From Haematococcus lacustris (taxonomy: Eukaryota; Chlorophyta; Chlorophyceae; Chlamydomonadales; Haematococcaceae): a DNA stretch of 64,000 nt. Position 1 is the first letter of the stretch; each line of letters starts with the position of its first letter. The notes beneath the pieces were generated by a model, which saw only the letters and a program-made list of their open reading frames with translations, made no database searches and was not told the origin of the DNA. Below, in pieces: positions 31,058 through 40,991 of this stretch. The stretch is from contig JASKMD010000003.1 of assembly GCA_030144725.1 (NCBI GenBank), positions 3,277,286-3,341,285 of the forward strand. The letters are read 5' to 3'. A program made the translations under genes and the position numbers.

Positions 31058-32214
31058 ACGCAAGTCTGAATGCTCGAAGGCAGATGATGAGATATGCCGC
31101 CACTGCCAGCAGCGGCAGGAGGACCACGACTGTATTAGCGAGTTTCAGCGCCCAGTGTGACGTGGTCAGGTGACAAGGCCACTAGAAGAGAGACCACGAC
31201 AGTTGACAATGTCAATCATATGATTTTGATGCGAGATTATTGAGGTGGGAGGCTTGATTATTTCTATGCACGAAGACGTTCTCAACACTAACTTTCGACG
31301 TACTTTGGCCATCGGGGAACTTGAAACAATAAAAAATATGGCTCGGGATTAATATTGTTATTGGGTGTCTTTCCAATGCGGGGGAATTTTTCGGAGGGTA
31401 ACGGGGGAATGAGGGGAAAAGTCAGGCGTTCCCAACATGGGGTTGGTAATCTTCATGCAACTGCAACCCATCTACTCCATCATTTCATGTAACGTTTGCT
31501 GCGTCTGCTGCGATGTAATATTGCGCGTTTAATGTAAGACTGGAATTGCCATCGGAGTCTTTCGATGCGGGCAGGCACATGTGACCCCGGATGTGTCCCA
31601 ATCGCAGACCGTGGTTAGCTGAACCGGTAAGTTACGTCCTTGGCTATCCGTTAGCGATGCACGACATGTCGGTGGCGCACACCACTGAAGTCCGGCAAAC
31701 ATGGCTGCGCGAGGTTCCTGATGGTGCAGGCCGCTTGGCGAGGATGTGAAGAAACCCCGGTTTGTGTGTGGCAGCGCTGTATCGCTGTAATGGTGGGCGG
31801 CACAGTAGGGAATAGTCACCCCCTCCAGCTATGATCCGCTTTATGTTTTGCACCTTTGAACAAACAGCCTGACCTCACACATACCATTTGTAGCATACTC
31901 ATTAACGCGTCCATGGCACTATGCAACTCAATCATTGGGTTTGTATGTGACAAGTTATACCGCTTACAAGGTACACATGCTGATGGCTACAGGTGCACGA
32001 GGACCTAACCCACCACCTCCCAACCTCGTCTACCCCGCCCAGCTCCCAATAGCCCCTCCTCCCAGCCTGCCATCAGCCTCCTGCCCCCTAACTCTCCTTC
32101 TCCCCGCCTCCTACCTCTCCCCTACCTCTCCTTCACCCATCTCCCCCCTACCTCTCCTTCACCCATCTCCGTATCTATCACCCCCCATCACCCTGACCAC
32201 CGAGCCAAGCCCGT
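31058..32214. other. Left arm of the DNA transposon, non-coding
   Basis: Contains the 22 bp subterminal repeat at 31362-31383 followed by G-rich sequence (gggggaatttttcggagggt), and a C/T-rich tract at 32005-32190 made of tcccctacctctccttcacc-type repeats. The last 110 bp before the LTR element would be the promoter of the transposase gene at 38793. No gene seen. Confidence 0.5.
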
Positions 32215-32514
32215 TGTAAGGGCGCGCTCCGCGTAGTCCCTTAGTGTCGTCTGGGCGGTCGCGGTTAACCCGAGGCAGCTACAGGATATCGGTCACACCG
32301 CATTAGTGTGAGTTGGCAGGTTAAGCCTAGCAGCGTAAGCTGTGAGGACAACTGGTTCGATTCCAGGGGGCCCCGTTCTAAGCCCTAGCCTTCTCACGGT
32401 AGTGCCTTGTGGCCGACCGTTACAGTGCCCGCGGCTCGAGTGCCCTCGCGGCCGGCTCAGTGTTACATATGGTTCAAACGGTCCAACGTCGCCTTTCTGA
32501 GGCTGCACGTTACA
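32215..32514 (+). repeat. 5' LTR of element 2
   Basis: 300 bp, identical to 38456-38755 as far as compared. Contains ggttcgattcc at 32354-32364, which equals the tRNA B-box consensus. Confidence 0.92.
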
Positions 32515-32516
32515 AG

Positions 32517-32528
32517 TGGTTTCCGACC
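32517..32528 (+). other. Primer-binding site of LTR element 2
   Basis: TGGTTTCCGACC, two bases after the LTR, equal to the first 12 bases of the site in element 1. The priming tRNA would end GGTCGGAAACCA. Confidence 0.7.
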
Positions 32529-32744
32529 GATAAGCCAATTACTGTAAACTCTCCGCCTCGACCATGTAAAAGATGGTTCGAAGTGTTCGCGTGGCTTACA
32601 CAGTCACTGCAGAGGATTAGGCTCGCGCTAAGCGCTCTTAAACAAAACCTCGGAACACACAAAGCATCGAGTTCGCCGAAATGGGGCCGAGAATAAGGCA
32701 TATCTGGAGTCTCTCTATGAGCGGGCCAGTGCATTGTAGGGAAT

Positions 32745-34515
32745 GTCGACCTTGCAGGCGAGCGTGACAGTGGCGGAAAAGCTGGCGAGCGGGACGTGCC
32801 TAGTGAGTAGCTCCGGCCGGCCTCCTGGCCCGCCAGGACCTCCTGGCTGCTATTCGCGCAGAAGCCGTTGCCATTGCCGCTGCTAAAGCCGTTGCTGCTG
32901 GGGTAAGTCGCGCTGATGCTTTTGCTCTTGCGCCCCAGCCGGGCTCAGCCCTCCATGCAGGCAGAAGTGCAGCCTTGCAATACTGTGGCTAGCATCTTCG
33001 ACATGCAATGTTTCACTGCTCGTCGACCTGCTGCTAATGCTGGTGTACCCCAGTCCGCTTGCTTGCAGGAGGCTGGTCCCCAGCCTGCAGGTGGGTCTAC
33101 ATGTCCCCATGCATCTGTTGCAGGCCCTATGGCAATGGCACCTTTGCTGCCCAGCCTGCTGCTCAGCCTGCTGCCCAGCCTGCTGTGCATAGTGTTGCTG
33201 CTGTTGCACACCAGTCTGCTGGCTCGCAGAAAGCTGGTCCCCAGCTTGCAGGTGGGTCTACATGTCCCCATGCTTCTGTTGCAGCCCTTATAGGCAATGG
33301 CACCTTTGCTGCCCAGCCTGCTGCTCAGCCTGCTGCCCAGCCTGCTGTGCATAGTGTTGCTGTTGTTGCACACCAGTCTGCTGGCATGCAGGAGGCTGGT
33401 CCCCAGCCTGCAGGTGGGTCTACAGGTCCCCATGCTTATGCTGCAGACCATGAAGGTAATGGTGCCTCTGCTGCCCAGCCTGCTGCCCAACCTGCTGTGC
33501 ACAATGCTCCATGCACTACTGCTGCTGCTGCATCTGTTGCACGTGCTGCATACACTGCTGCACACGCCACAGTGGCCCGGGGTGCTCCTGCCTCTGGCTG
33601 GACTCCCATAGGACAGAGCCCTAGTAGGCCTGTCCCCAAGCCATCAGCATCTATTGCTGCAACCTGTCAAAAGCATGCTGGGATAGCTGGTGGCTCTGCC
33701 CCACTCCAACCTGCTGCTGTGCCTCTGGCTCATGACACTGTGGTGCACCCCCACAGGGGCTTGCCCCCTGTTGAGCGTCGGTCTGATAACAGCCTTGCTC
33801 AGGGTAAACGTGCTGTCACCTTCCTTAAGGATCTGAAGGTGCACTGTGCTAACAATAACCTTAATCCTGCCCTTGCACTGCCATCCTCATGTTCAAGTCC
33901 ATCAGGTATTCAGATGCCTTGACACACAGTGGGTATACTCCATGGGACTATCTTTGCAAGCACTTCATTGAGATGGTAGGGGAGGACTTTGTGCCTGAAC
34001 TTGACCATTCTCATGGCCAGCTAATCAACTCTAAGCTGCTGTGCATGTCTCTAAGTGTGACCCTGCAGGAGTACATTACAAACTTCAGCAATACCATCAC
34101 TTTGTGTGGTACAAGGGTGCATGAACATGGCATTGACTGTGGTCACTGTTTAGGGGGGCCTCACCCCCCAACTGGCCCAGTGGCAAAGGACTTCATGTCC
34201 TTGGCACACCCCACTCTTGACGATGCTGTGGCTTCAGCCATACACAACCACAAGGGCAATGTAGCTGCTGCTGGTTCTGGGGTCACCCCAAGCAAGTGTG
34301 GTGGTGTTAGTGTTGTGGCTGCTGTTCGTCCGCAGATCGCCGCCGTCCTGGCAGCCCTCACTCTTACTCCGGCCTGGTCACTCCGGTCGCGCCGGTGGCG
34401 CTGGTGGCTCCGCCACTTCCCGTGCCTACCCTGCAGCTCCCACGGCTCCGCCGTCTGCTGCCCCGCCTACCGCGGTATGATGTGTTTTTGGGTGATGACT
34501 GGCTGTATGCTGTAA
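32745..34515 (+). pseudogene. gag-like region of LTR element 2, frameshifted
   Basis: Open pieces in several frames carry Ala/Gln/Pro/His-rich repeats (AAQPAAQPAAQPAVHSVA) of about 162 bp period at about 33061-33520. From 33889 a frame reads HSGYTPWDYLCKHFIEMVGE and SVTLQEYITNFSNTITLCG, which resembles the capsid of Ty3/gypsy Gag. Shifts lie near 33120 and 33890, and no CCHC zinc knuckle is clear. Gag forms the particle that packages the RNA; this copy could not be made as one protein. Confidence 0.55.
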
Positions 34516-34544
34516 CCCCACACACTCATTGATCGGCACCGACT

Positions 34545-35039
34545 TTGCTGTCAAGCACGCATTGTCATAGAGCTTGTACTCCAAAGCTCGTCAGTGGCTG
34601 CTGGCTGCTGGCACACTTCTTGTGTGACACTGGTGCCACACACTCCTTTATCAGCACTGCCTTTGCTTTGAAGCATGCACTGCCACTGGAGTCTCTCCCC
34701 AAAGCACAACAGTGGTCCCTGGCTGACAACACCACTCTGTCTTGCAATCAGTTTGCCACTGTAGACTTATGTCTACCTGGTCACTGTGTCACAAGCAAGC
34801 TGACAGTCATGCCCAGCTTTGTGCAAGGCTATGACGTGCTTCTGGGTGATGACTGGCTTTTTGCCAATAAGGCCACCCTTTCTTATGAGAGTAAAACTCT
34901 TTCTTTGGCTGCTGGTTGCAAGACTGCTGTAACACTGCCATGTCCTGCTGTGGCAATTCCAAAAGGGTGCTGGGTTCTGTTCTTCTGTAAGACCAACCCC
35001 TGCCTTAAGACCAATCAATGCTCTTCGAGCCAAGCCTGA
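34545..35039 (+). CDS. Aspartic protease segment of LTR element 2
   Basis: 164 aa frame with FLCDTGATHSFISTAFALKH, the Asp-Thr-Gly active site of retropepsins, and the later YDVLLGDDWL strand typical of the C-terminal half of the domain. A diverged second copy of similar sequence just upstream (near 34475-34560: YDVFLGDDWLYAV-like, other frame) points to an internal duplication. The frame ends before the reverse transcriptase, which lies one frame over. Confidence 0.65.
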   Translation: MLSSTHCHRACTPKLVSGCWLLAHFLCDTGATHSFISTAFALKHALPLESLPKAQQWSLADNTTLSCNQFATVDLCLPGHCVTSKLTVMPSFVQGYDVLLGDDWLFANKATLSYESKTLSLAAGCKTAVTLPCPAVAIPKGCWVLFFCKTNPCLKTNQCSSSQA

Positions 35040-35094
35040 GTTAATCTCAGCAACCCAGGCGTCCAGGTGGCTCCTTAAAGGAGACCGTGCTGTT

Positions 35095-36348
35095 GTGGCT
35101 TTTGTCATGGCTGAAGGCTCTGCCTCTGCCAGTCCTGGTAATCCCAGTGACAATGACAATCCTCACATACCTGCAGCTATTAAAGCTGAGCTCCAAGCTC
35201 TCCTCAATGAGTACAGTGACGTGTTTGAACCACTCACTAGTACCCCCCCTGAACGTCCTGTGGGTCATACCATACCCCTGGTCCCTGACTCTCGTCCACC
35301 TGTGACCCCCATGTCCCGTCTCAGTAAACCTGAGCAGGAGGAACTCAAGAAGCAGATCAAGGACTACCTGGCCAAAGGTATGATTGAGCCCAGCTCCTCT
35401 CCCTATGCTGCCCCCATCCTGTTTGTGCAAAAGAAGTCTGGTGAGCTTTGTATGTGCATTGACTACCGTCAACTCAACAAGCTTACACTACGTGACCTGT
35501 ACCCCTTGCCCAGGATTGATGATCTGTTTGACAGGTTATCAGGGTGTTCTGTCTTCTCCTCCCTTGACCTACAAGCTGGTTATCACCAGATCAGGATCAC
35601 CCCTGAGGACGTCCCCAAGACTGCCTTCAGGACTCCTGAGGGTCATTTCCAATTCAAGGTACTGTCCTTTGGCCTGACCAATGCACCTGCCACTTTCCAG
35701 CGTGTCATGAATGATGCTTTTGCACCTGTTCTGGGAAAGTGTGCACTAGTCTATCTAGATGACATACTGGTCATGTCTAAGTCTTTACCTGATCACATGC
35801 AACACCTACGCCTCGTCTTTGACCTGCTGCGTGCTAACAAGTTGTTTGCCAAGATGTACAAATGTGAGTTTATGCAGCTCACCCTGAAATTCCTTGGCCA
35901 TGTGATCACAGCTGGTGCTATCTCAGTGGATCCTGATAAGGTGAGAGCCATCGCAGATTGGCCTCTCCCTTCCTCCCTGACCCAGCTGCAGTCATTCCTG
36001 GGTGCTGCCAACTTTGTTCGCAAGTTTGTGCAAGGCTTCAGTGCCATCTCAGCACCCTTGACTAATCTGTGTGGGAAGCTCAGTGCCACATTCCCATGGC
36101 ACTCCTGGCCTGACCATGAACGTCTTGCCTTCCATGAGCTTAAGTCTGCTGTGGCTAACGTGCCCATGCTGCGCCTGCCAGATCATACCCAGCCTTTCCA
36201 GGTGTACTGTGATGCCTCACTCCAAGGAGTACGCGCAGTCCTGATGCAACATGGGTACACCCTTGCTTATCTCAGCAAGAAGTTGTCCTCTGGTGAGGTC
36301 AATTACACCACAGGTGAGCAAGAGATGTTAGCTCTTGTCTCTGCCTGA
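35095..36348 (+). CDS. Reverse transcriptase and RNase H (5' part), LTR element 2
   Basis: 417 aa frame. Reverse transcriptase motifs: GMIEPSSSPYAAPILFVQKK, CIDYRQLNKLTLRDLYPLPR, SLDLQAGYHQIRI, SFGLTNAPATFQRVMN and catalytic VYLDDILVMS. RNase H begins LRLPDHTQPFQVYCDASLQG and reaches YLSKKLSSGEVNYTTGEQEM before a tga at 36346-36348. The same frame goes on as KEWRCYLEGVPFTLFTNH and meets a second stop (tag) where relatives carry Gln. Two substitutions therefore inactivate RNase H, while the palm domain looks intact. Confidence 0.85.
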   Translation: MAFVMAEGSASASPGNPSDNDNPHIPAAIKAELQALLNEYSDVFEPLTSTPPERPVGHTIPLVPDSRPPVTPMSRLSKPEQEELKKQIKDYLAKGMIEPSSSPYAAPILFVQKKSGELCMCIDYRQLNKLTLRDLYPLPRIDDLFDRLSGCSVFSSLDLQAGYHQIRITPEDVPKTAFRTPEGHFQFKVLSFGLTNAPATFQRVMNDAFAPVLGKCALVYLDDILVMSKSLPDHMQHLRLVFDLLRANKLFAKMYKCEFMQLTLKFLGHVITAGAISVDPDKVRAIADWPLPSSLTQLQSFLGAANFVRKFVQGFSAISAPLTNLCGKLSATFPWHSWPDHERLAFHELKSAVANVPMLRLPDHTQPFQVYCDASLQGVRAVLMQHGYTLAYLSKKLSSGEVNYTTGEQEMLALVSA

Positions 36349-36536
36349 AAAGAATGGCGTTGCTACCTTGAGGGTGTGCCATTCACTCTGTTCACCAATC
36401 ATTAGCCTTTGATTTCACTGCCTACACAAAAGACTTTGTCTAGGCGTCAGGCTAGGTGGATGGAACTGCTGTCTAGATTTGACTTTAGGCAGGAGTACAT
36501 TCCTGGCCTGTCAACCCAGCAGATCCTTTATCCCGG

Positions 36537-37481
36537 TTGTCTACTGGCCTCCAGGAAGGTGCCACTGTGTGTGTCATGACCACCAGAAGGCGGGCCCAAC
36601 TTTCCTGTGAGGGGGAGGGAGCTAGTGTGGCTCGTGCCCTTGAGGCCAATGCCCCTGCTGCAGTCACTGCGAAATCCTCCTTAACTCCAGAAGCTACTGC
36701 ACATACTACTGATACAAGCCATAACAAGGACTTTGTCCACTTGGTCACCTCTACATCTGACACCTCAGTGCACTATCCTGCGGCTCCTGCCCATCCTTTG
36801 GATCTGTCTGATCAACACATCCAAGGATACCGGCTTGACCCTGCGTTTAATGCTGAAGCTGATCTGTCCAGCATGTACCAGGACACACATGGCCTATGGC
36901 GGCTCACTAGTAAGGATAAGGTAGTGGTCCCCAATGACTCTGAGCTGCGCAATCACATCTTACACGAGATGCATGATGCAGTCTATTCAGGTCATGTGGG
37001 CATCAACAAAACCCTGGAACGTGTGTCACGTGTGTTTTGGTGTAACACAATGCGTGCAAGCGTCAGGTACTATGTGTCCACATGTGATGCCTGTCAATGT
37101 GACATGGCGTCCAACTTGAAGCCAGGTGGCCTACTCAACCCGCTGTCTATACCTGACTACCGCTGGGAGTCTGTGTCCATGGACTTCATTACCAAGCTAC
37201 CCTCTGGGTCACACGGGTATGATGCTATCTGTGTCTTTGTGGACAGGCTCAGCAAGATGGTGCACTTTGTGTCCTGCTGTGAAGGCATGAAAGCATGCCG
37301 TTTTGCACATCTGTTCATTGACAATGTGTATAGGCTGCATGACATGCCTGCTGAGCTGATCTCTGACCGTGGCTCACTGTTCACCAGTGTGTTCTGGCAT
37401 GGGATCCTGAGGCGCTGTGGCTCTAAGCCTGCCCTCTCATCATCTTATCATCTTGAGTCAGATGGCCAGACAGCGCTATAA
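36537..37481 (+). CDS. Integrase of LTR element 2 (N-terminal and core part)
   Basis: 314 aa frame. H2C2 zinc-binding region: HDAVYSGHVGINKTLERVSR and STCDACQCDM. Core: SVSMDFITKLPSG (first Asp), DRLSKMVHFV, then LISDRGSLFTSVFWHG (second Asp). The frame breaks at SDGQTAL, just at the segment that carries the catalytic Glu; after a shift the Glu-containing helix reads RYNRVLVEMLRHS in another frame. Thus the core is split near 37470. Confidence 0.8.
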   Translation: MSTGLQEGATVCVMTTRRRAQLSCEGEGASVARALEANAPAAVTAKSSLTPEATAHTTDTSHNKDFVHLVTSTSDTSVHYPAAPAHPLDLSDQHIQGYRLDPAFNAEADLSSMYQDTHGLWRLTSKDKVVVPNDSELRNHILHEMHDAVYSGHVGINKTLERVSRVFWCNTMRASVRYYVSTCDACQCDMASNLKPGGLLNPLSIPDYRWESVSMDFITKLPSGSHGYDAICVFVDRLSKMVHFVSCCEGMKACRFAHLFIDNVYRLHDMPAELISDRGSLFTSVFWHGILRRCGSKPALSSSYHLESDGQTAL

Positions 37482-37547
37482 CCGTGTGTTAGTAGAGATG
37501 CTTAGGCACTCTCACCTACTCAGTCTGACTGGCCTGACTACTTAGCC

Positions 37548-38219
37548 TTGGCTGAGTTTGCTGTCAACAACTCGTGGCAGGAGTCCATCCAGTCCACCCC
37601 CTTCCTGGTCAACACAGGTCAGTCCCTTGTGACTGTTGGCCTACGTGACCTGCCTTATGGTGGCCGTTGTCCCTCTGCTCATGCCTTTACCCGTTGGTGG
37701 CAAGATGCTGTTGCTAATGCCAGGAAGTGCATGGCTGCAGCCCTATCCCGTCAGGCTGCCTATGCCAACAAGGCCAGGCGTGACGTTGAGTACAAGGTGG
37801 GCCAGAAGGTGTTGCTCAGCACCAAGAACCTCAAGCTTAGGCCTGGGAAGGCTCGAAAGCTCATACCTAGGTATGTGGGTCCCTTTGAGATCCTGCTTCT
37901 GGTTGGTGCAGTAGCTGTCAAGCTAGACCTGCCTGCCAGCATGAGCCGTCTGCACCCTGTCTTCCATGTGTCACTCATCAAGCCTTATACTGGCACTGAT
38001 GTTGGCTTCATGCCACCTCCTGTGACATGGATGGATAAGACTCCTGTGTACTATGTTGAGCGTTTGCTTGACCACAAGGGTGTGAAAGACAACAAAGCCA
38101 GTTTCTACCTGGTGCAGTGGGAGGGTTATGACTCCACTCACAACAATTGAAAGCCCAGGTCCAACCTGACTGGCTGTGACAAGATCTTGGCTGAATACAA
38201 TGCTATCCATCATCTTACC
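37548..38219 (+). pseudogene. Integrase C-terminus and chromodomain of LTR element 2
   Basis: From 37548 the frame reads MAEFAVNNSWQESIQSTPFL, then VGQKVLLSTKNLKL, IPRYVGPFEIL and LHPVFHVSLIKPYTG, the GPY/F module of chromovirus integrases. A chromodomain follows: YYVERLLDHKG, SFYLVQWEGYDSTHNN. A tga at 38148-38150 replaces the conserved Trp; beyond it the same frame completes the domain (KPRSNLTGCDKILAEYNAIH) and stops at 38219. Chromodomains guide integration to modified histones. Confidence 0.8.
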
Positions 38220-38455
38220 TAAGTCCCATGCATGCATGCTGCTGCGCTGCTGCACTGAGGCACTCTCTCTCTCTGTGCTTTCAAAGCCTACTGTTATGTG
38301 TTACACTCCCCCTATTACAGTTGGTCTCTGACCACACCCAGCTGTGACCTGGCTCTACCTTCATGGTACCCAGTAGCTGACCCCAGTGAGACCTAGGTCT
38401 TGCGAGTCTCGGGTTTAACCTGAGGCGGAACGGACATCCCCTTGGGGGGGAGGAA

Positions 38456-38755
38456 TGTAAGGGCGCGCTCCGCGTAGTCCCTTAGTGTCGTCTGGGCGGT
38501 CGCGGTTAACCCGAGGCAGCTACAGGATATCGGTCACACCGCATTAGTGTGAGTTGGCAGGTTAAGCCTAGCAGCGTAAGCTGTGAGGACAACTGGTTCG
38601 ATTCCAGGGGGCCCCGTTCTAAGCCCTAGCCTTCTCACGGTAGTGCCTTGTGGCCGACCGTTACAGTGCCCGCGGCTCGAGTGCCCTCGCGGCCGGCTCA
38701 GTGTTACATATGGTTCAAACGGTCCAACGTCGCCTTTCTGAGGCTGCACGTTACA
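38456..38755 (+). repeat. 3' LTR of element 2
   Basis: 300 bp, matching the 5' LTR. Preceded by the polypurine tract and followed by target duplication cccgt. Confidence 0.92.
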
Positions 38756-38792
38756 CCCGTAGCCCCGCTCAGCCACCTCTTGATCCCAAACC

Positions 38793-40991
38793 ATGAAGAA
38801 GAAGAAATTAAGCAAGGCAAAGAGTGCTCATCTCCATGCACTAAACAAGTCGCCAAGGGCTGGCTATCTGCATTGCCCTAACAACATCAAGGCTGCAGCT
38901 TGTACGGCACAAGCAACAAACCGTGATCTGCAGGCTGAGGTGCAGCGGTTGAGGGATGTGGAGCAGTCCCTTATGGGCACAGTGGATGGGTTGCAGGGCG
39001 ACCTAGGCGACCTGGAGGCAGCACACCAAAGCCTGCAGGGTGAGCACACGGCTTTGCAGCAGGTGGCATGCAGAGCGGCAGCTACCAATCACTCCCTACG
39101 GGCTGCTCGACACCGCCTCCAGGGTCAGGTGCATATCTACCGGAACAAACACCGCCCCCACCGCTCCCCACTCACCTTCAAGCAGAGGCAGCAGCTGCTG
39201 GTTTTGGAGCAACACCCCGTCTCAGTGGAGGTGTTGAGGCGGTGTGCAGAGGCTGGCTACGGAAGGCTGGATAGCCATGGCCGGCCCATGGGCAGCATGG
39301 CGGAGCAGCTCAGCCCAGCACCCTCACCAACTGACATCTTCATTCCAACTCAAGAGAGCCCTGTGGGGAGGCCAGCAGCCCGGACTGCACCCTACAATGC
39401 TCACCACTGCTTGAGCACCGTCAGGTTGCATCTAGAGACAGGTGTCAGCCGCCGTGCCCTCTCCAAGTGCCGGCAGTTCTTCGTCTCTGAGCAGTGCGTC
39501 CTCCCCAACCCTCACCGGCCAGGCAAGACATCCACAGTTGGGCGTGAATTCCACATCGTGTCCACCTACATGCGGCGCAAGACCCTTGGTAAGATGCAAA
39601 GGGGAAGGCAGGGTGGCGTGGGTGGGAAGGGGCTGGGAGAGAGTGGAAGGGGGTGGAAGGGAGTGGTAGGGGGTGGGAGGGGGGGCTGAGGGGAGGGTTG
39701 AGGGGGGGCTGAGGCTGGGAATAACCGCATGTCTTTGCTCTGCTGCCTGCTTTCAGACCAACTATTGCGCGCAAAGGCAATACACCTGCAATTTGATGGG
39801 TGCACATGCGATCGCCATGGCAAGGTGCTCGTATTGCGAGTGACAGCAGCAGTCACCCCGCAGCACCTGCCAGAAGGCTGGGAGCAGAGACCCGGTGCTG
39901 GGGCTGGGGCAAGGGCTGGGGCTGGGGCTTGGGCAAGGGATGGGGCTGGGGCTGGGGCAGCAGCTGGGGCTGGGGCTGGGGCTGCAGCTGGGACAGCAGC
40001 TGGGGCAGTAGCTGGGGCAGCAGCTGGGGCAGCAGCTGGGGCTGGGGCTGGGGCAGGAGATGGGGCAGCAGCTGGGGCTGAGGCTGCAGCTGGGGCAGGC
40101 CGACTCACCACTCAAGTCACCGATGTGTTGGCTATCATCCCCTTGCCTATTGGCACGGCAGAAGCTCATGTCCAAGTCATAATGCAGGAGCTGCTCCTCC
40201 ACGGCCTCGACAGTGCCTGCATCGCCAGCATCACAGCAGACAGTGCATCTGTGAACATGGGTGAATATGGTGGTGTTGTCACCCGCATGAGCAAGCTCCT
40301 CCAGAGCAAGGGGCAGCCTGGCTGCATTCGGGCGCAGCCCTGCTATAGCCACGGCATACACAACACCCTGCTGGCTGGGCTGGCTGCATTGGGTAGTGAT
40401 TATGGCCACACAACTGTCGAGGAGGCAATGAAGATGACAGGAAAGCAGCTTCAGTCATACCTCCAGTATCACAAGCAGGAGGTACACACGAGCTGGAGGG
40501 TACCCAAGCTACTGAGCCACGTGTGCACCCACATCCGTGGGAAGCTTCCCGCAGCTGCGCCCCCTCAGCAGCAGCTGACACCTGCAGGCACCACCCCTGA
40601 GCTGGCTGAGCCTGCTGGTGCACCCCCTCAGCAGCAGCAACAGCTGGCAGCGGCAAGCACGTCCCGTAAGCGTGGGGCACCTGCAGCTAACAAGTCGAGG
40701 GCAGCAAAGCAAGGTGAGACAACACCACGTACTGCACCTAGCACCTTGTTTAAGCGTAGTAGAGCAGCCGGTAATGCACTAGCGCCAGCAGCAGCTCCAA
40801 AAGCTCATAGTGGTATCCAGTCGTCACGACTGCCGTCGTCGCGTCCACATGCCAAAAGCAAAACATGTTCCGACTGCTGCTGCGTGTTGCAGGTGCCACT
40901 CACAACAGCGTGGCGAAGCGTGCTTGTGCGGCGCGCCTCGCATGTGGCGAAATCGCATGAATTCAAATGCTTATCTTTGGACAGGCACTGA
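38793..40991 (+). CDS. hAT-like transposase-type protein with coiled-coil N-terminus (two exons)
   Basis: Exon 1 is 38793-39588 and exon 2 is 39757-40991: donor gtaagatg, acceptor ctgctttcag, phase 1, about 676 aa. A basic tip (MKKKKLSKAK) is followed by a coiled coil (QAEVQRLRDVEQSLMGTVDG). The RNase H-like core shows HLQFDGCTCDRHGKVLVLRV with a candidate first Asp, ITADSASVNMGEYGGVVTRM with the second Asp, and QPCYSHGIHNTLLAGL, a Cys-x-x-His motif as in hAT transposases. A Gly/Ala repeat (about 39895-40100) interrupts the core. The third acidic residue is not evident and the C-terminus is low complexity, so activity is doubtful. It lies inside the inverted repeats of the DNA transposon; LTR element 2 landed 33 bp before its start codon. 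Confidence 0.6.
39891..40103 (+). repeat. GGGGCT/GGGGCA-type repeat coding Gly-Ala in the transposase-like gene
   Basis: Imperfect hexamers (ggggctggggctggggca and agctggggcagc) are read as Gly-Ala repeats between the first and second candidate catalytic aspartates. Similar tracts occur in gene 1, so this is a genome-wide tendency rather than a domain. Confidence 0.7.

Larger units (their letters stand above)
32215..38755 (+). mobile_element. Ty3/gypsy chromovirus-type LTR retrotransposon 2
   Basis: The 300 bp LTRs at 32215-32514 and 38456-38755 begin TGTAAGGGCG and end CGTTACA and appear identical. Target duplication CCCGT is at 32210-32214 and 38756-38760. A primer-binding site TGGTTTCCGACC starts at 32517 and a polypurine tract (ggggggaggaa) ends at 38455. 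Internal order: gag-like, protease, reverse transcriptase, RNase H, integrase, chromodomain. Frameshifts and nonsense codons occur in gag, RNase H, integrase and chromodomain. It lies 33 bp upstream of the ATG of the transposase-like gene at 38793, inside the larger DNA transposon. Confidence 0.92.

Noticed and set aside
32341..32380. A tRNA gene in the LTR of element 2
   Set aside because: A B box and partial T arm are visible, but no convincing acceptor stem, anticodon arm or A box could be paired.
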